DNA from: Chitinophagales bacterium
GTDB taxonomy: Bacteria > Bacteroidota > Bacteroidia > Chitinophagales > Saprospiraceae
Direction: 5' to 3'
Assembly: GCA_013297745.1 (NCBI GenBank)
Contig: JAAFIM010000023.1
Location: 1 to 52,235 of the forward strand
DNA: 52,235 nt
The notes under the pieces are model-generated. The model saw nothing but the letters and a program-made list of their open reading frames with translations. It searched no databases and was not told where the DNA came from. Of the stretch, positions 39,354-47,802 are shown in pieces. Within the stretch, counting starts at the first letter, position 1; the number at the start of each line of letters is the position of its first letter. The position numbers and the translations under genes were made by a program.

Positions 39354-41954
39354 TTACCACTTATCAAACGCTTTGATTAGCATTTTATTGGTTTCGGTCT
39401 TTTTGAGTTCGGTGATAGCATCAGCAAATTTTTGATAGGCCGCATTAGAACCGCTATTATCTCTAAAATAATCGCGTAAGCGTTTGATAGCTGACGCAGC
39501 GCCGTAACGATGCCAAACTTCGCCTTTGTAGTTGGTCGCAATAGATTTGAAAAAATCTAATTTGCTCACCGCAAAGTTGTCATCTTTGGTAGCAGATAAC
39601 AAATCAGCATAGGCGTTGAACAGCGAAAAGGCAGCAAATTCATTAACTTTGGTATAATTCTTTTCGTAGAAATCAGTATATTTTTTATCCCCTGTAGTAG
39701 CATAAACGCGGGCAACCCCCAATAATAAATCGGGTTGGGTTTCGGTTTCTACCCCTTTGGCTGCGGCTAAAGCGGCGTCTTTATCAAACTCGGCCAACAT
39801 CTCTAAAGCTGTACCAATAACCGAGTACGATTGGTCATTTTTCATAACCGACTGAAAAATAGCTACAGAAGATTTGTCTTTGACTGCTGCCAATTTTTGG
39901 AGTGCAGCCATACGCACTTGCGGGCGAGGGTCTAATTTGGCTAAATTATGAAGTTTTTCTAATATATCCCCTTTTACCGATTTTTTGTTGAGTGCATCAA
40001 TAGCGGCATCGCGTACAGCCCAAAATTTGTCGTTGAGTGCGGAAATAATAACCGCTTCAGCTTCTTTTTCTTGGGTTTGTCTATCTTTCAATTTGTTGAT
40101 AGCTGTGTAACGGTCTAAAAACGTTTTGCCCAACTTATACTGTGCGATAAATTCATCGGTTTCTAAGTACTCCTTACGTTCGCACAATAAGTCGCGGGTA
40201 GCATCTACAGCCACCCAAACGGGTTTTTCTGTATTGAAAGTAAAGGATTGTTTGGCCGAATTTAACTCCACTTTATGGCGCGTTGCTGCCCCGTCCAAGC
40301 TCGTATAAACGTCAATATAAAACGGTAGAATATAAGTTGGGGTTGTTTTAAGGTCTTGAGTTTGCTCAACGGTAACAGTTAGCTGTTTTTTGTTAGCATC
40401 ATAGCTGCGTTTTATATCCAATACGGGGTGTCCTTCGGCGAAAAACCATTGATTGAAGAACCAGTTTAGGTCTTGACCTGTTACATCTTCAAACGCTAAA
40501 CGCAAGTCGTGAATTTCAACAGAAGTATATTCGTTCTTTTTTAGATAATAAGACAAGGATTTGAAGAAGGCTTCGTCGCCCAAATACTGGCGCAACATGT
40601 GCAAGATAGTTCCCCCTTTGTTGTAACTGTGGGAGTCAAACATATCTTCTTTGTCGTTGTAACCAAAATAGATAAGCGGGTGTTTGTCATTTTGCATATT
40701 GGCTTGGCGCATATAACCAGCTACTTCGCCCATACGGTGGTGGTCGGCGGCGTCGCGTCCATATTTGTGTTCAAACCAAAGGTATTCGCTATAATTGGCA
40801 AAAGATTCGTTGAGGGGTAGATTAGACCAAGATTCGCAAGTTACCAAATCACCAAACCAATGATGCATCATCTCGTGCGCAACAATACCTTCGTTGAGTT
40901 CGGGGTTATCGGCTACCTCGCGAGCAGTCTTTTGTATGAAGTCACCAAATATAACCGCAGTGGTATTTTCCATAGCTCCAGACACGTAGTCGCGCACAAT
41001 GATTTGAGAATACTTGCTCCAAGGGTATTGATAATCAAATTTATCGGAAAAGAAAGTCAACATTTCGGCAGTATAAGGATATATTGCTTTGGCGTGGGCT
41101 TCAAATTGTGGTTCGACATAATACTCCAGCAACATACCTTTCCACTCATCTTTGACCAATGCAAACTCCCCCACTGTCATCATAAACAAGTACGGCGTGT
41201 GAGGTTTGTCCATCACCCAATAATCTGTGCGCGTGCCGTCAGGGTTGGGGGTAGAAGTTTTGAGCAAGCCATTAGATAAGGTTTTATACTTATTCTCAAC
41301 GGTGATATAAATCTCTTGTGTGCAACGCTCGTTGGGGCGGTCTATGGTCGGAAACCATTTGCTGCTGGCTTCGGTTTCGCCCTGTGTCCAAATTTGGCGG
41401 GGTTTGTTGCCCTCTTCTCCCAAAGGATTGATAAAATAAAGCCCTTTATCGCTGGTAATAGCCGCGCTGCCCCCTTTGGGAAGGTCGTTGGGTTTGGCTA
41501 CATATTCAATATAAATGGTATATTCTTCATTTTTGCTATAGGTTCTATCCAATTTAATACGCAAGTTAGCATTATCGGTATAAGAAAATTGCAAGGTTTG
41601 TTCTTTGCCATTATTGAGTAGTGCAACTTTGTTTATATCAAAACCTTTGGCATCCAAACGAAGGCTATCCGTATTATAAAAATAAGGTTTGAGTTTGAGC
41701 GTAGCTTTGCCGATTAAGTGCTGTTTTGCCCAATCAAAGCGCACATCCAATTTGGTATGAATTAAGTCGTTGATTTGAGTAGCGGAGGCATTATATCGGG
41801 GGCGAGCAGCTGGCACGGAAGAATCGGCTTTGCTGGCTACCACTTCTACAGTTTCGAGCGTACGCACTTGAGTTTTGCCCACTCTGCCTGTGGGTTTGCA
41901 ACCGTAAGCAGCCAATAAGCCAGCGAACACGAGCGCAGAAAATTTAAAATTCAT
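39354..41954 (-). CDS. M1 family zinc aminopeptidase, probable lipoprotein
   Basis: This 866-residue exported enzyme has a lipoprotein-like signal (MNFKFSALVFAGLLAAYGC, Cys19). The M1 core has the exopeptidase motif GAMEN (326-330) and zinc motif HEMMHHWFGD with HEMMH at 360-364 and the third ligand Glu383 (NESFANY). The preceding N-terminal beta domain (about 60-260) is complete. The C-terminal part (about 620-860) has helical pairs such as LHNLAKLDPRPQVRMAALQKL that look like HEAT repeats, as in leukotriene-A4-hydrolase/ERAP-type enzymes. It likely cleaves N-terminal residues from peptides in the periplasm or at the cell surface. Confidence 0.93.
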   Translation of the reverse strand: MNFKFSALVFAGLLAAYGCKPTGRVGKTQVRTLETVEVVASKADSSVPAARPRYNASATQINDLIHTKLDVRFDWAKQHLIGKATLKLKPYFYNTDSLRLDAKGFDINKVALLNNGKEQTLQFSYTDNANLRIKLDRTYSKNEEYTIYIEYVAKPNDLPKGGSAAITSDKGLYFINPLGEEGNKPRQIWTQGETEASSKWFPTIDRPNERCTQEIYITVENKYKTLSNGLLKTSTPNPDGTRTDYWVMDKPHTPYLFMMTVGEFALVKDEWKGMLLEYYVEPQFEAHAKAIYPYTAEMLTFFSDKFDYQYPWSKYSQIIVRDYVSGAMENTTAVIFGDFIQKTAREVADNPELNEGIVAHEMMHHWFGDLVTCESWSNLPLNESFANYSEYLWFEHKYGRDAADHHRMGEVAGYMRQANMQNDKHPLIYFGYNDKEDMFDSHSYNKGGTILHMLRQYLGDEAFFKSLSYYLKKNEYTSVEIHDLRLAFEDVTGQDLNWFFNQWFFAEGHPVLDIKRSYDANKKQLTVTVEQTQDLKTTPTYILPFYIDVYTSLDGAATRHKVELNSAKQSFTFNTEKPVWVAVDATRDLLCERKEYLETDEFIAQYKLGKTFLDRYTAINKLKDRQTQEKEAEAVIISALNDKFWAVRDAAIDALNKKSVKGDILEKLHNLAKLDPRPQVRMAALQKLAAVKDKSSVAIFQSVMKNDQSYSVIGTALEMLAEFDKDAALAAAKGVETETQPDLLLGVARVYATTGDKKYTDFYEKNYTKVNEFAAFSLFNAYADLLSATKDDNFAVSKLDFFKSIATNYKGEVWHRYGAASAIKRLRDYFRDNSGSNAAYQKFADAITELKKTETNKMLIKAFDKW

Positions 41955-41997
41955 TAGATTAAATTAAAAAGTTGATAAAAAATTAATGTTTTTGAAG

Positions 41998-42005
41998 TAT
42001 TTTTG
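41998..42005 (+). promoter_or_regulatory. -7 promoter box of the first LRR gene
   Basis: TATTTTTG lies 33 bases before the ATG at 42038. A TTG lies 23 bases upstream (41972-41974). Confidence 0.5.
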
Positions 42006-42037
42006 TACCAATTATTTTTTATAAAAAGTATCTGTAG

Positions 42038-43138
42038 ATGAAAACACCTCTTTTCTTGTTTTGTGCAGCCTTCTTTGGCTTTTCTTATTTGACATTTGCT
42101 CAACAAATCAGTGATAATAATTTTGCTGCAGCTATTCGCCAACAATGTCGAGATTGTATTGATAAAAATAACAAATTAACTGAAGCAGCTGATACGCTGA
42201 CAGCTTTAAATGTTGGGGGTTATGGGATTCAAAATCTAAACGGGTTCAATTTCCCTGCATTAAAATACTTTGATTGTAGTTTTAATAAGATATCCTCTTT
42301 GCCTACCAACTTACCAAATGGATTATTGCAACTATGGTTTGCTAATAATTTAGTCTATACTTTTCCCTCCAATTTGCCTAATAGCTTATTGGATTTGGCG
42401 TGCCATATCAATCAAATCAAAACTTTACCAGACAGTTTACCTAAAAATCTTATTGAATTTAGATGTTTTGATAATCAAATAAAAACTTTACCCAACAAAT
42501 TACCCAATAACTTGCAAGCATTATTTTGTGACGGCAATCAAATAGATAGCTTGCCTGAAATGCTGCCCAGCAGTCTAAAGTATTTAAGCTGCGACAGAAA
42601 CCAAATAAAAAATTTACCTAGTCATTTACCTAATAACTTAGTAAGTTTGTCTTGTAGTGGCAATCAACTGACTATTTTGCCAACTCTGCCTAGCACTTTG
42701 CTAGAACTTAGCTGCAGCTATAATAGGCTAATTAATTTGCCCAAAATACTGCCTAATAATTTAGTTCGTTTATATTGTAGTGAAAATGCACTAAATTCCT
42801 TGCCAAAAGAATTACCAAATAGTTTAAGAGTTTTGTATTGCAATGACAACCAAATAAGCACTTTACCTAAATTACTGCCCAACACTATGGATATTTTTGA
42901 TTGTAGCAACAATAAAATAACCACCCTGCCCCATAAATTAGCTGATAATTTGACATCTTTTAGTTGCAAAGGCAATCCAATAAAAAAACTACCAAAGTTG
43001 CCCCCCTTGTTGAAATACTTAGATACAAGAAGCACTAAAATAACCTGCTTGCCTAACATACCGCCCAATTTGATAATAGCTGATTGCCCCAGCAAAATAT
43101 GTTTTTTTATGCGCTTTCGCTACCCTAAAAACCAATAA
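42038..43138 (+). CDS. Secreted leucine-rich-repeat protein (first of a tandem pair)
   Basis: This 366-residue protein has a signal peptide (MKTPLFLFCAAFFGFSYLTFAQ). An N-terminal cap with CRDCIDKNNKLTEAADTLTA follows (about residues 37-56). Then come about 13 leucine-rich repeats of about 21 residues with consensus LPxxLxxLxCxxNxIxxLPxx. The conserved Cys occupies the position that is Val in YopM/IpaH-type repeats. The C-terminal end contains ITCLPNIPPNL and DCPSKIC. No NEL ubiquitin-ligase domain and no T9SS domain are visible. The next gene, 26 bp downstream, is a paralogue. Confidence 0.88.
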   Translation: MKTPLFLFCAAFFGFSYLTFAQQISDNNFAAAIRQQCRDCIDKNNKLTEAADTLTALNVGGYGIQNLNGFNFPALKYFDCSFNKISSLPTNLPNGLLQLWFANNLVYTFPSNLPNSLLDLACHINQIKTLPDSLPKNLIEFRCFDNQIKTLPNKLPNNLQALFCDGNQIDSLPEMLPSSLKYLSCDRNQIKNLPSHLPNNLVSLSCSGNQLTILPTLPSTLLELSCSYNRLINLPKILPNNLVRLYCSENALNSLPKELPNSLRVLYCNDNQISTLPKLLPNTMDIFDCSNNKITTLPHKLADNLTSFSCKGNPIKKLPKLPPLLKYLDTRSTKITCLPNIPPNLIIADCPSKICFFMRFRYPKNQ

Positions 43139-43164
43139 CGAATTTCTTAATTTTTTAAATAATT

Positions 43165-44649
43165 ATGGTAATGATAACACAATTTTCATTATTTTGTATA
43201 GTTTTTTTTGGCTTTTCTTGTTTGGCATTTGCCCAACAAATCACTGATGCCAATTTTGCTGCGGCTATCCGCCAAGAATGTTCAGCTTGCATTGATAAAA
43301 ATAATAAGTTGACCAAAGCAGCTGACACGTTAAGTAAGTTGAATATTGATGGTAAAAAAATTGAAACTTTAGAAGGGTTTAAATTTCCTAATTTGCGTTA
43401 TTTTTATTGCGGCAATAACGAAATAGAAACTTTACCCGATAACTTGCCTTTAACCTTAGAGTTTTTGTGGTGCAATAATAATGTATTGACTGAATTACCT
43501 GAAAACTTACCTAACAGTTTGCAAATAATATTTTGTATGGGTAACGAAATTGATGTTTTACCTAATAAATTACCCAATAAATTGAAAAAACTTTGGTGCT
43601 ACAACAATTTATTAGAGGCTTTACCCAACAATCTGCCCAACAGTATCACAGAAATAAATTGCGCCGACAACCAAATTACTGCCTTGCCCAATAAGTTGCC
43701 TGATAGCTTGAAAATTCTTAATTGCAACAAAAATAAAATTTTAAATCTTCCTAATACACTACCAAATAGTCTTGTCGAAATACTTTGTTGGGATAATCAA
43801 CTCACCGCTCTGCCTAATAAACTGCCTAATAGTTTGGAGATATTGCATTGTAGCGGAAATGCAATAACAGTTTTACCAAAACAACTGCCTAATAAACTTA
43901 AACATTTTAGTTGTTATGAAAATAAAATCACAGCTTTACCTAATCCGCTACCAAGTAATTTGGAGGAATTAAATTGCAGCAGCAATCCAATAAAAAGCTT
44001 ATCTACACTACCAAGTAATTTGAAGGAATTGAATTGCAGCAACAATCAAATAACAACTTTACCTCAATTGCCTGAGCAATTAACAGACTTAAACTGCGCA
44101 AATAACTCAATCGTTACCTTACCTAATAAATTACCAAGTAATTTGGATATACTAGATTGTAAAGACAATGAAATTAGTGCGTTACCCGTATTACCTGAAA
44201 ATCTAAAAGTTTTATACTGCAGCGATAATCAAATAACCATTTTACCAGAAAAACTGCCTAATACTTTGGAGGTATTAGAATTTACTGATAATCAAATTAG
44301 TATATTACCTAATATACTGCCAGAAAATCTAAAATACTTAAACTGCCAAAACAACAAAATCAACATTTTCCCTTCAAGGTTACCTAATAATTTAAAATCG
44401 TTAAATTTGTCTAATAATAAAATAACAATTTTAGCAAACTTGTTAGCAGAAAATTTAACTGATTTAAATTGTTCATACAATCCAATAGAAAATTTGCCCA
44501 AATTACCACTTTCATTAAAATACTTAGATACAAAAAACACCAAAATAACCTGCTTACCCAACCTACTACCCAATTTGGAAATCAGTGAGAGCGATTGCCC
44601 CAGCAAGATATGCGGCACAGTCCGTCTGCGCGAGGTCAAAAACAAATAA
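43165..44649 (+). CDS. Secreted leucine-rich-repeat protein (second of a tandem pair)
   Basis: This 494-residue paralogue of the preceding gene has a signal peptide (MVMITQFSLFCIVFFGFSCL). The cap (CSACIDKNNKLTKAADTLSK) and C-terminus (ITCLPNLLPNL, DCPSKICG) align with the first copy. It has about 19 repeats of about 21 residues, against about 13 in the first copy. Nearly all repeats carry the Cys before xxN. An alternative ATG lies at 43171. The different repeat number in otherwise matching proteins suggests unequal recombination between repeats. A terminator follows. Confidence 0.88.
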   Translation: MVMITQFSLFCIVFFGFSCLAFAQQITDANFAAAIRQECSACIDKNNKLTKAADTLSKLNIDGKKIETLEGFKFPNLRYFYCGNNEIETLPDNLPLTLEFLWCNNNVLTELPENLPNSLQIIFCMGNEIDVLPNKLPNKLKKLWCYNNLLEALPNNLPNSITEINCADNQITALPNKLPDSLKILNCNKNKILNLPNTLPNSLVEILCWDNQLTALPNKLPNSLEILHCSGNAITVLPKQLPNKLKHFSCYENKITALPNPLPSNLEELNCSSNPIKSLSTLPSNLKELNCSNNQITTLPQLPEQLTDLNCANNSIVTLPNKLPSNLDILDCKDNEISALPVLPENLKVLYCSDNQITILPEKLPNTLEVLEFTDNQISILPNILPENLKYLNCQNNKINIFPSRLPNNLKSLNLSNNKITILANLLAENLTDLNCSYNPIENLPKLPLSLKYLDTKNTKITCLPNLLPNLEISESDCPSKICGTVRLREVKNK

Positions 44650-44657
44650 ATTTTATG

Positions 44658-44699
44658 AAAGAACTAATAAGCCATCATTAACTTGTTGGTTCTTTTTTT
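44658..44699. terminator. Terminator after the LRR pair
   Basis: The stem AAGAACTAATAAG/CTTGTTGGTTCTT (two G-T pairs) is followed by a T-run. It lies between convergent genes. Confidence 0.8.
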
Positions 44700-44740
44700 G
44701 TCAATAAAAAAAGCCCGCTACAGCGAGCAAGCGAAAGAGT

Positions 44741-46015
44741 TTAGAAAGCGATATAAGTCATTGGCATCTGTTCGATAAGCGTATTGATAACCGCTTCTTC
44801 CAAAGGATTATTCATAAGATAAAGCCCAACCAAACTCACCAATTTATTCATATTATGAGGTAAAGTTTTAAGCTGATTATTTTGCAATTCTAGATTATAA
44901 AGATTGGGCAAATTGCAGATAGATTCAGGGAGTGATACCAAGTTGTTCTTTTCAATGAATAAGCCCTGAAGGTTTTGGAGTTCGCCTATACTATTGGGAA
45001 GCCGTTCTATTCGATTGCTGCGGAGATGTAATTCGTTGAGGTTGGCTATTTTGCCGATATTAGGGGGTAGAAATTCCAAATCACAGTTATTGGCGTACAA
45101 AAATTTTAGCTTTTTGAGTTTGGGCAAGCTATCGGACAAGTACATAATCTTACTTTTGCTAATCTCCAGCTCTTCCAAGTTGGTGAGTTCGGCTACTACA
45201 TCGGGCAACTTGAGCGATTGGCATTCGCGGATGGTGAGTTTGCGCAGATTGGTGAGTTTGGCCAAGTCGGCGGGCATCTTTTCTATATTCAACCCGTTGG
45301 CGTGCAAGTCGGTGAGGGTTTTTATCAAAGCTATCACTTCTATAGCTTGCGCCAAATTGAGATTAGGGTTATAACTTATATCCAAATAGCTCACTTTTTG
45401 CAGTTTGCCCAAAGCGCAGGGCAGCTCTTCGAGCCGATTGCCAGCAAATTCAAAAATCTCTAAATACTTAAAATTGCCCAAATAAGCGGGTAATTTTTTG
45501 ATATGGTTGTAAGAAAGTCTTAATTGTTTCAGTTTAGAACCTTTAGCTTTCCAAATCAGCGGCAAATGCGCTATGCTATTATCGCGCACATCCAGTACTT
45601 CTAAGCGGGGCAAAGCAGCGAGAAAAGTCGGTAATTCTATCAGCACATTATTGCGCAGATGTAGCTCGCGAAGTTTTTTGCAACCAGCCACAAACTGAGG
45701 AACTGTTTTAAAATTGTTTTTGTCTAAAGCCAAAACCTGTAGATAAGGCAAAGGCGGCATATTTTTGGGAAACTCGCCGATTAAATTATTGCTCAACCAT
45801 AAGATATGTAAGTTTTTGAATTTTATCAACTCATCCGGTAAAGTGGTTAGATGCTGTCCGCGCAAATCCAATTTATAGACCTTATCCGCTTGCTGTAGGG
45901 CAATTTGTATGTCATCGAAAATAGGCGCAGCCACCAAAGCACTATCGGATAAAGATTGAGCGCGGGTATAAGCGGTGAAATTATAAATACATAAAAAGAA
46001 TAGAAAAAAACGCAT
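44741..46015 (-). CDS. Secreted leucine-rich-repeat protein (classic type)
   Basis: This 424-residue protein has a signal peptide (MRFFLFFLCIYNFTAYTRAQ). It is made of about 15 leucine-rich repeats of 23 residues with consensus LxxLxxLxLxxNxLxxLPxxI (for example LRELHLRNNVLIELPTFLAA and LQGLFIEKNNLVSLPESICN). This is the plant/bacterial SDS22-like class, distinct from the Cys-containing repeats of the neighbouring pair. No T9SS or membrane segment is seen at the C-terminus. It probably serves as a binding surface for other proteins; no partner is evident. Confidence 0.88.
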   Translation of the reverse strand: MRFFLFFLCIYNFTAYTRAQSLSDSALVAAPIFDDIQIALQQADKVYKLDLRGQHLTTLPDELIKFKNLHILWLSNNLIGEFPKNMPPLPYLQVLALDKNNFKTVPQFVAGCKKLRELHLRNNVLIELPTFLAALPRLEVLDVRDNSIAHLPLIWKAKGSKLKQLRLSYNHIKKLPAYLGNFKYLEIFEFAGNRLEELPCALGKLQKVSYLDISYNPNLNLAQAIEVIALIKTLTDLHANGLNIEKMPADLAKLTNLRKLTIRECQSLKLPDVVAELTNLEELEISKSKIMYLSDSLPKLKKLKFLYANNCDLEFLPPNIGKIANLNELHLRSNRIERLPNSIGELQNLQGLFIEKNNLVSLPESICNLPNLYNLELQNNQLKTLPHNMNKLVSLVGLYLMNNPLEEAVINTLIEQMPMTYIAF

Positions 46016-46064
46016 AAATTATAAATACATTTGGGGATTTAGACCAGAAACAAGCGAACAAAAA

Positions 46065-47081
46065 TCAGCCCCCAACTTTATCATTGATAAACTGCCCATT
46101 TTGGCAATAATTTTTCAACTCTGTTTGTATAAAATCTTGTACTTCGTTGTAAATATAATGAGGATATAATAAATGTATATTAGGTCCTGCATCTATGGTA
46201 AAATATAAAGGCAAGCCTGTATCTTTGCGCCAATTTTTGACCAATTCTATCACTTTCAAGCTGTGAGGCGACAACAAAATAAAAGCAGGACGCGACAACA
46301 TCATCAACCCGTGCAAAGTCAAAGCCTCTTCTTCGGCTATTTCGCCCACTTTATCCACATCTCCAGCCTTGAGCGCGGACAAAATTAAGCCCATATTTTC
46401 TTCAGCTTGGGCGTAACGAGCGGGCGCAAAGGGATTATTTTCCATTAAACTATGTCCTGCTGTACTAGAAACGGATTTTTCTTGAGCAGAAAGCAACAAA
46501 ACCGTATCGCAATACGTATGAAAGACAGAGTGCATAGCAGCGCTAAAATCTACGGCGTACTCGTTGCTGCTATCTGCCCAATAGCTGGTTTTGCCCCAAA
46601 TAGCTGCGCCTTTATACACAGAACGGCAAGCACTACCAGAAGCCAAACGGGCGAAATATGAACAATTTTGCGCTTGAGTTGTATATGGATAATCCTCAAA
46701 GCCTATTTCCTCAGCCATTTCTACCAAACAAGTAGACAATGCCGACATACTACTCGCCGACGAGGCGATACCAGCCGAATGGGGAAAAGAGTTTTGGGAG
46801 CGAATAAACAGCTTGTAGTCGTATAAAAAAGGCAATTCATTGGCTACACTCGCCAAATAACGCTCAATTTTGGCCGCAAACTTCTCTTTGCGCTCACCAG
46901 CGAATAAAAAATCCAACTCAATCTTTTGATTATTTTCTTTGGGGAGAAAGTCCAACTCCATTTGGGTTACGGATTGGCTCAAAGTGAAGCTAATAGAAGC
47001 GTTTTGGGGTTCTTGCCTACCTTTTTTGCCCCAGTATTTGATTAGGGCTATATTGGAAGGACTTTGCAAACTAATTGACAT
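46065..47081 (-). CDS. mvaD: Diphosphomevalonate decarboxylase
   Basis: This 338-residue GHMP-family enzyme converts diphosphomevalonate to isopentenyl diphosphate, CO2 and phosphate using ATP. Characteristic parts are SNIALIKYWGKKGRQ (residues 9-23), NASISFTLSQSVTQ (28-41) and the phosphate-binding loop FPHSAGIASSASSMSAL (about 97-113). The catalytic Asp is expected in the last part (YFTIDAGPNIHLLYP, about 288-302). It implies the mevalonate route to isoprenoids, as in many Bacteroidetes. A TATCTTTG box lies at 47110-47117. No other pathway gene is in the window. Confidence 0.93.
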   Translation of the reverse strand: MSISLQSPSNIALIKYWGKKGRQEPQNASISFTLSQSVTQMELDFLPKENNQKIELDFLFAGERKEKFAAKIERYLASVANELPFLYDYKLFIRSQNSFPHSAGIASSASSMSALSTCLVEMAEEIGFEDYPYTTQAQNCSYFARLASGSACRSVYKGAAIWGKTSYWADSSNEYAVDFSAAMHSVFHTYCDTVLLLSAQEKSVSSTAGHSLMENNPFAPARYAQAEENMGLILSALKAGDVDKVGEIAEEEALTLHGLMMLSRPAFILLSPHSLKVIELVKNWRKDTGLPLYFTIDAGPNIHLLYPHYIYNEVQDFIQTELKNYCQNGQFINDKVGG

Positions 47082-47109
47082 AGTTGATATTATTGATTAA
47101 AATTGGGCG

Positions 47110-47117
47110 CAAAGATA
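47110..47117 (-). promoter_or_regulatory. -7 promoter box of mvaD
   Basis: TATCTTTG on the minus strand lies 29 bases upstream of the ATG of mvaD. A second promoter for the divergent DUF2461 gene is not visible. Confidence 0.6.
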
Positions 47118-47146
47118 GCTTTTTTTGGAAAAAATTTATAACTTTG

Positions 47147-47800
47147 ATGAAAAATATACTTCAGTTTTTGTCCGAATTAGACCAAAACAACAACTCCGTT
47201 TGGTTTCATCAGCATAAAGCGCAATACCAACGAGCAAGGGGCGAGTTTGAGCAATTATGCGCCAATATCTTGGCCAGACTAAGCCAAAATAATTCCAATT
47301 TTGCTTTTGTAAAGCCCAAAGACTGCATTTTTCGCATCAATCGGGACGTGCGTTTTTCTGCCAACAAAGCCCCATATAAGAATAATTTTGGGGCATATTT
47401 CGCCGAAGGGGGCAAAAAATCGTCCAAACAGGGTTATTATTTGCACATCCAACCCCAACAATCGTTTTTAGGCGGCGGTGCGTATGAAAATACTCCAGAA
47501 ATGTTGTATAAATTGCGGCAAGAAATCAGCTACGAACCCGAAAAGTTTAGAAATGTGTTTAATAATCCCATTTTCAAACAGCATTTTCCCCAGCTATTGG
47601 GCAATCAGCTCAAAACTGCCCCCAAAGGCTATCCCAAAGACCATCCGCAGATAGATTTATTGCGCCATACGCAACTTTACGTTGCGCACGGTTATGCAGA
47701 CGAAGAGTTGTCGGAAGTGGATTTTGTGGATAAATGTATAGCCCATTGCCAAATTTTACAGCCTTTTTTGAGCTTATTGGACGAGGCGTTTTTATTTTAA
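47147..47800 (+). CDS. DUF2461 (TIGR02453) family protein
   Basis: I start this 217-residue protein at the ATG at 47147 (MKNILQFLSELDQNNNSVWF); a longer frame from 47084 would run through the mvaD promoter. The segments NNSVWFHQHKAQYQRARGEF, RINRDVRFSANKAPYKNNFG and GYYLHIQPQQSFLGGGAYEN match DUF2461, a cytosolic family of unknown function. The stop lies 2 bp before the uvrB start, so the two genes are co-transcribed. Confidence 0.92.
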   Translation: MKNILQFLSELDQNNNSVWFHQHKAQYQRARGEFEQLCANILARLSQNNSNFAFVKPKDCIFRINRDVRFSANKAPYKNNFGAYFAEGGKKSSKQGYYLHIQPQQSFLGGGAYENTPEMLYKLRQEISYEPEKFRNVFNNPIFKQHFPQLLGNQLKTAPKGYPKDHPQIDLLRHTQLYVAHGYADEELSEVDFVDKCIAHCQILQPFLSLLDEAFLF

Positions 47801-47802
47801 TT

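Noticed and set aside
47734-47802. Longer UvrB start
   Set aside because: The extension overlaps the DUF2461 gene; the canonical UvrB start MQHKFKLKSNYQPAGDQ is at 47803.
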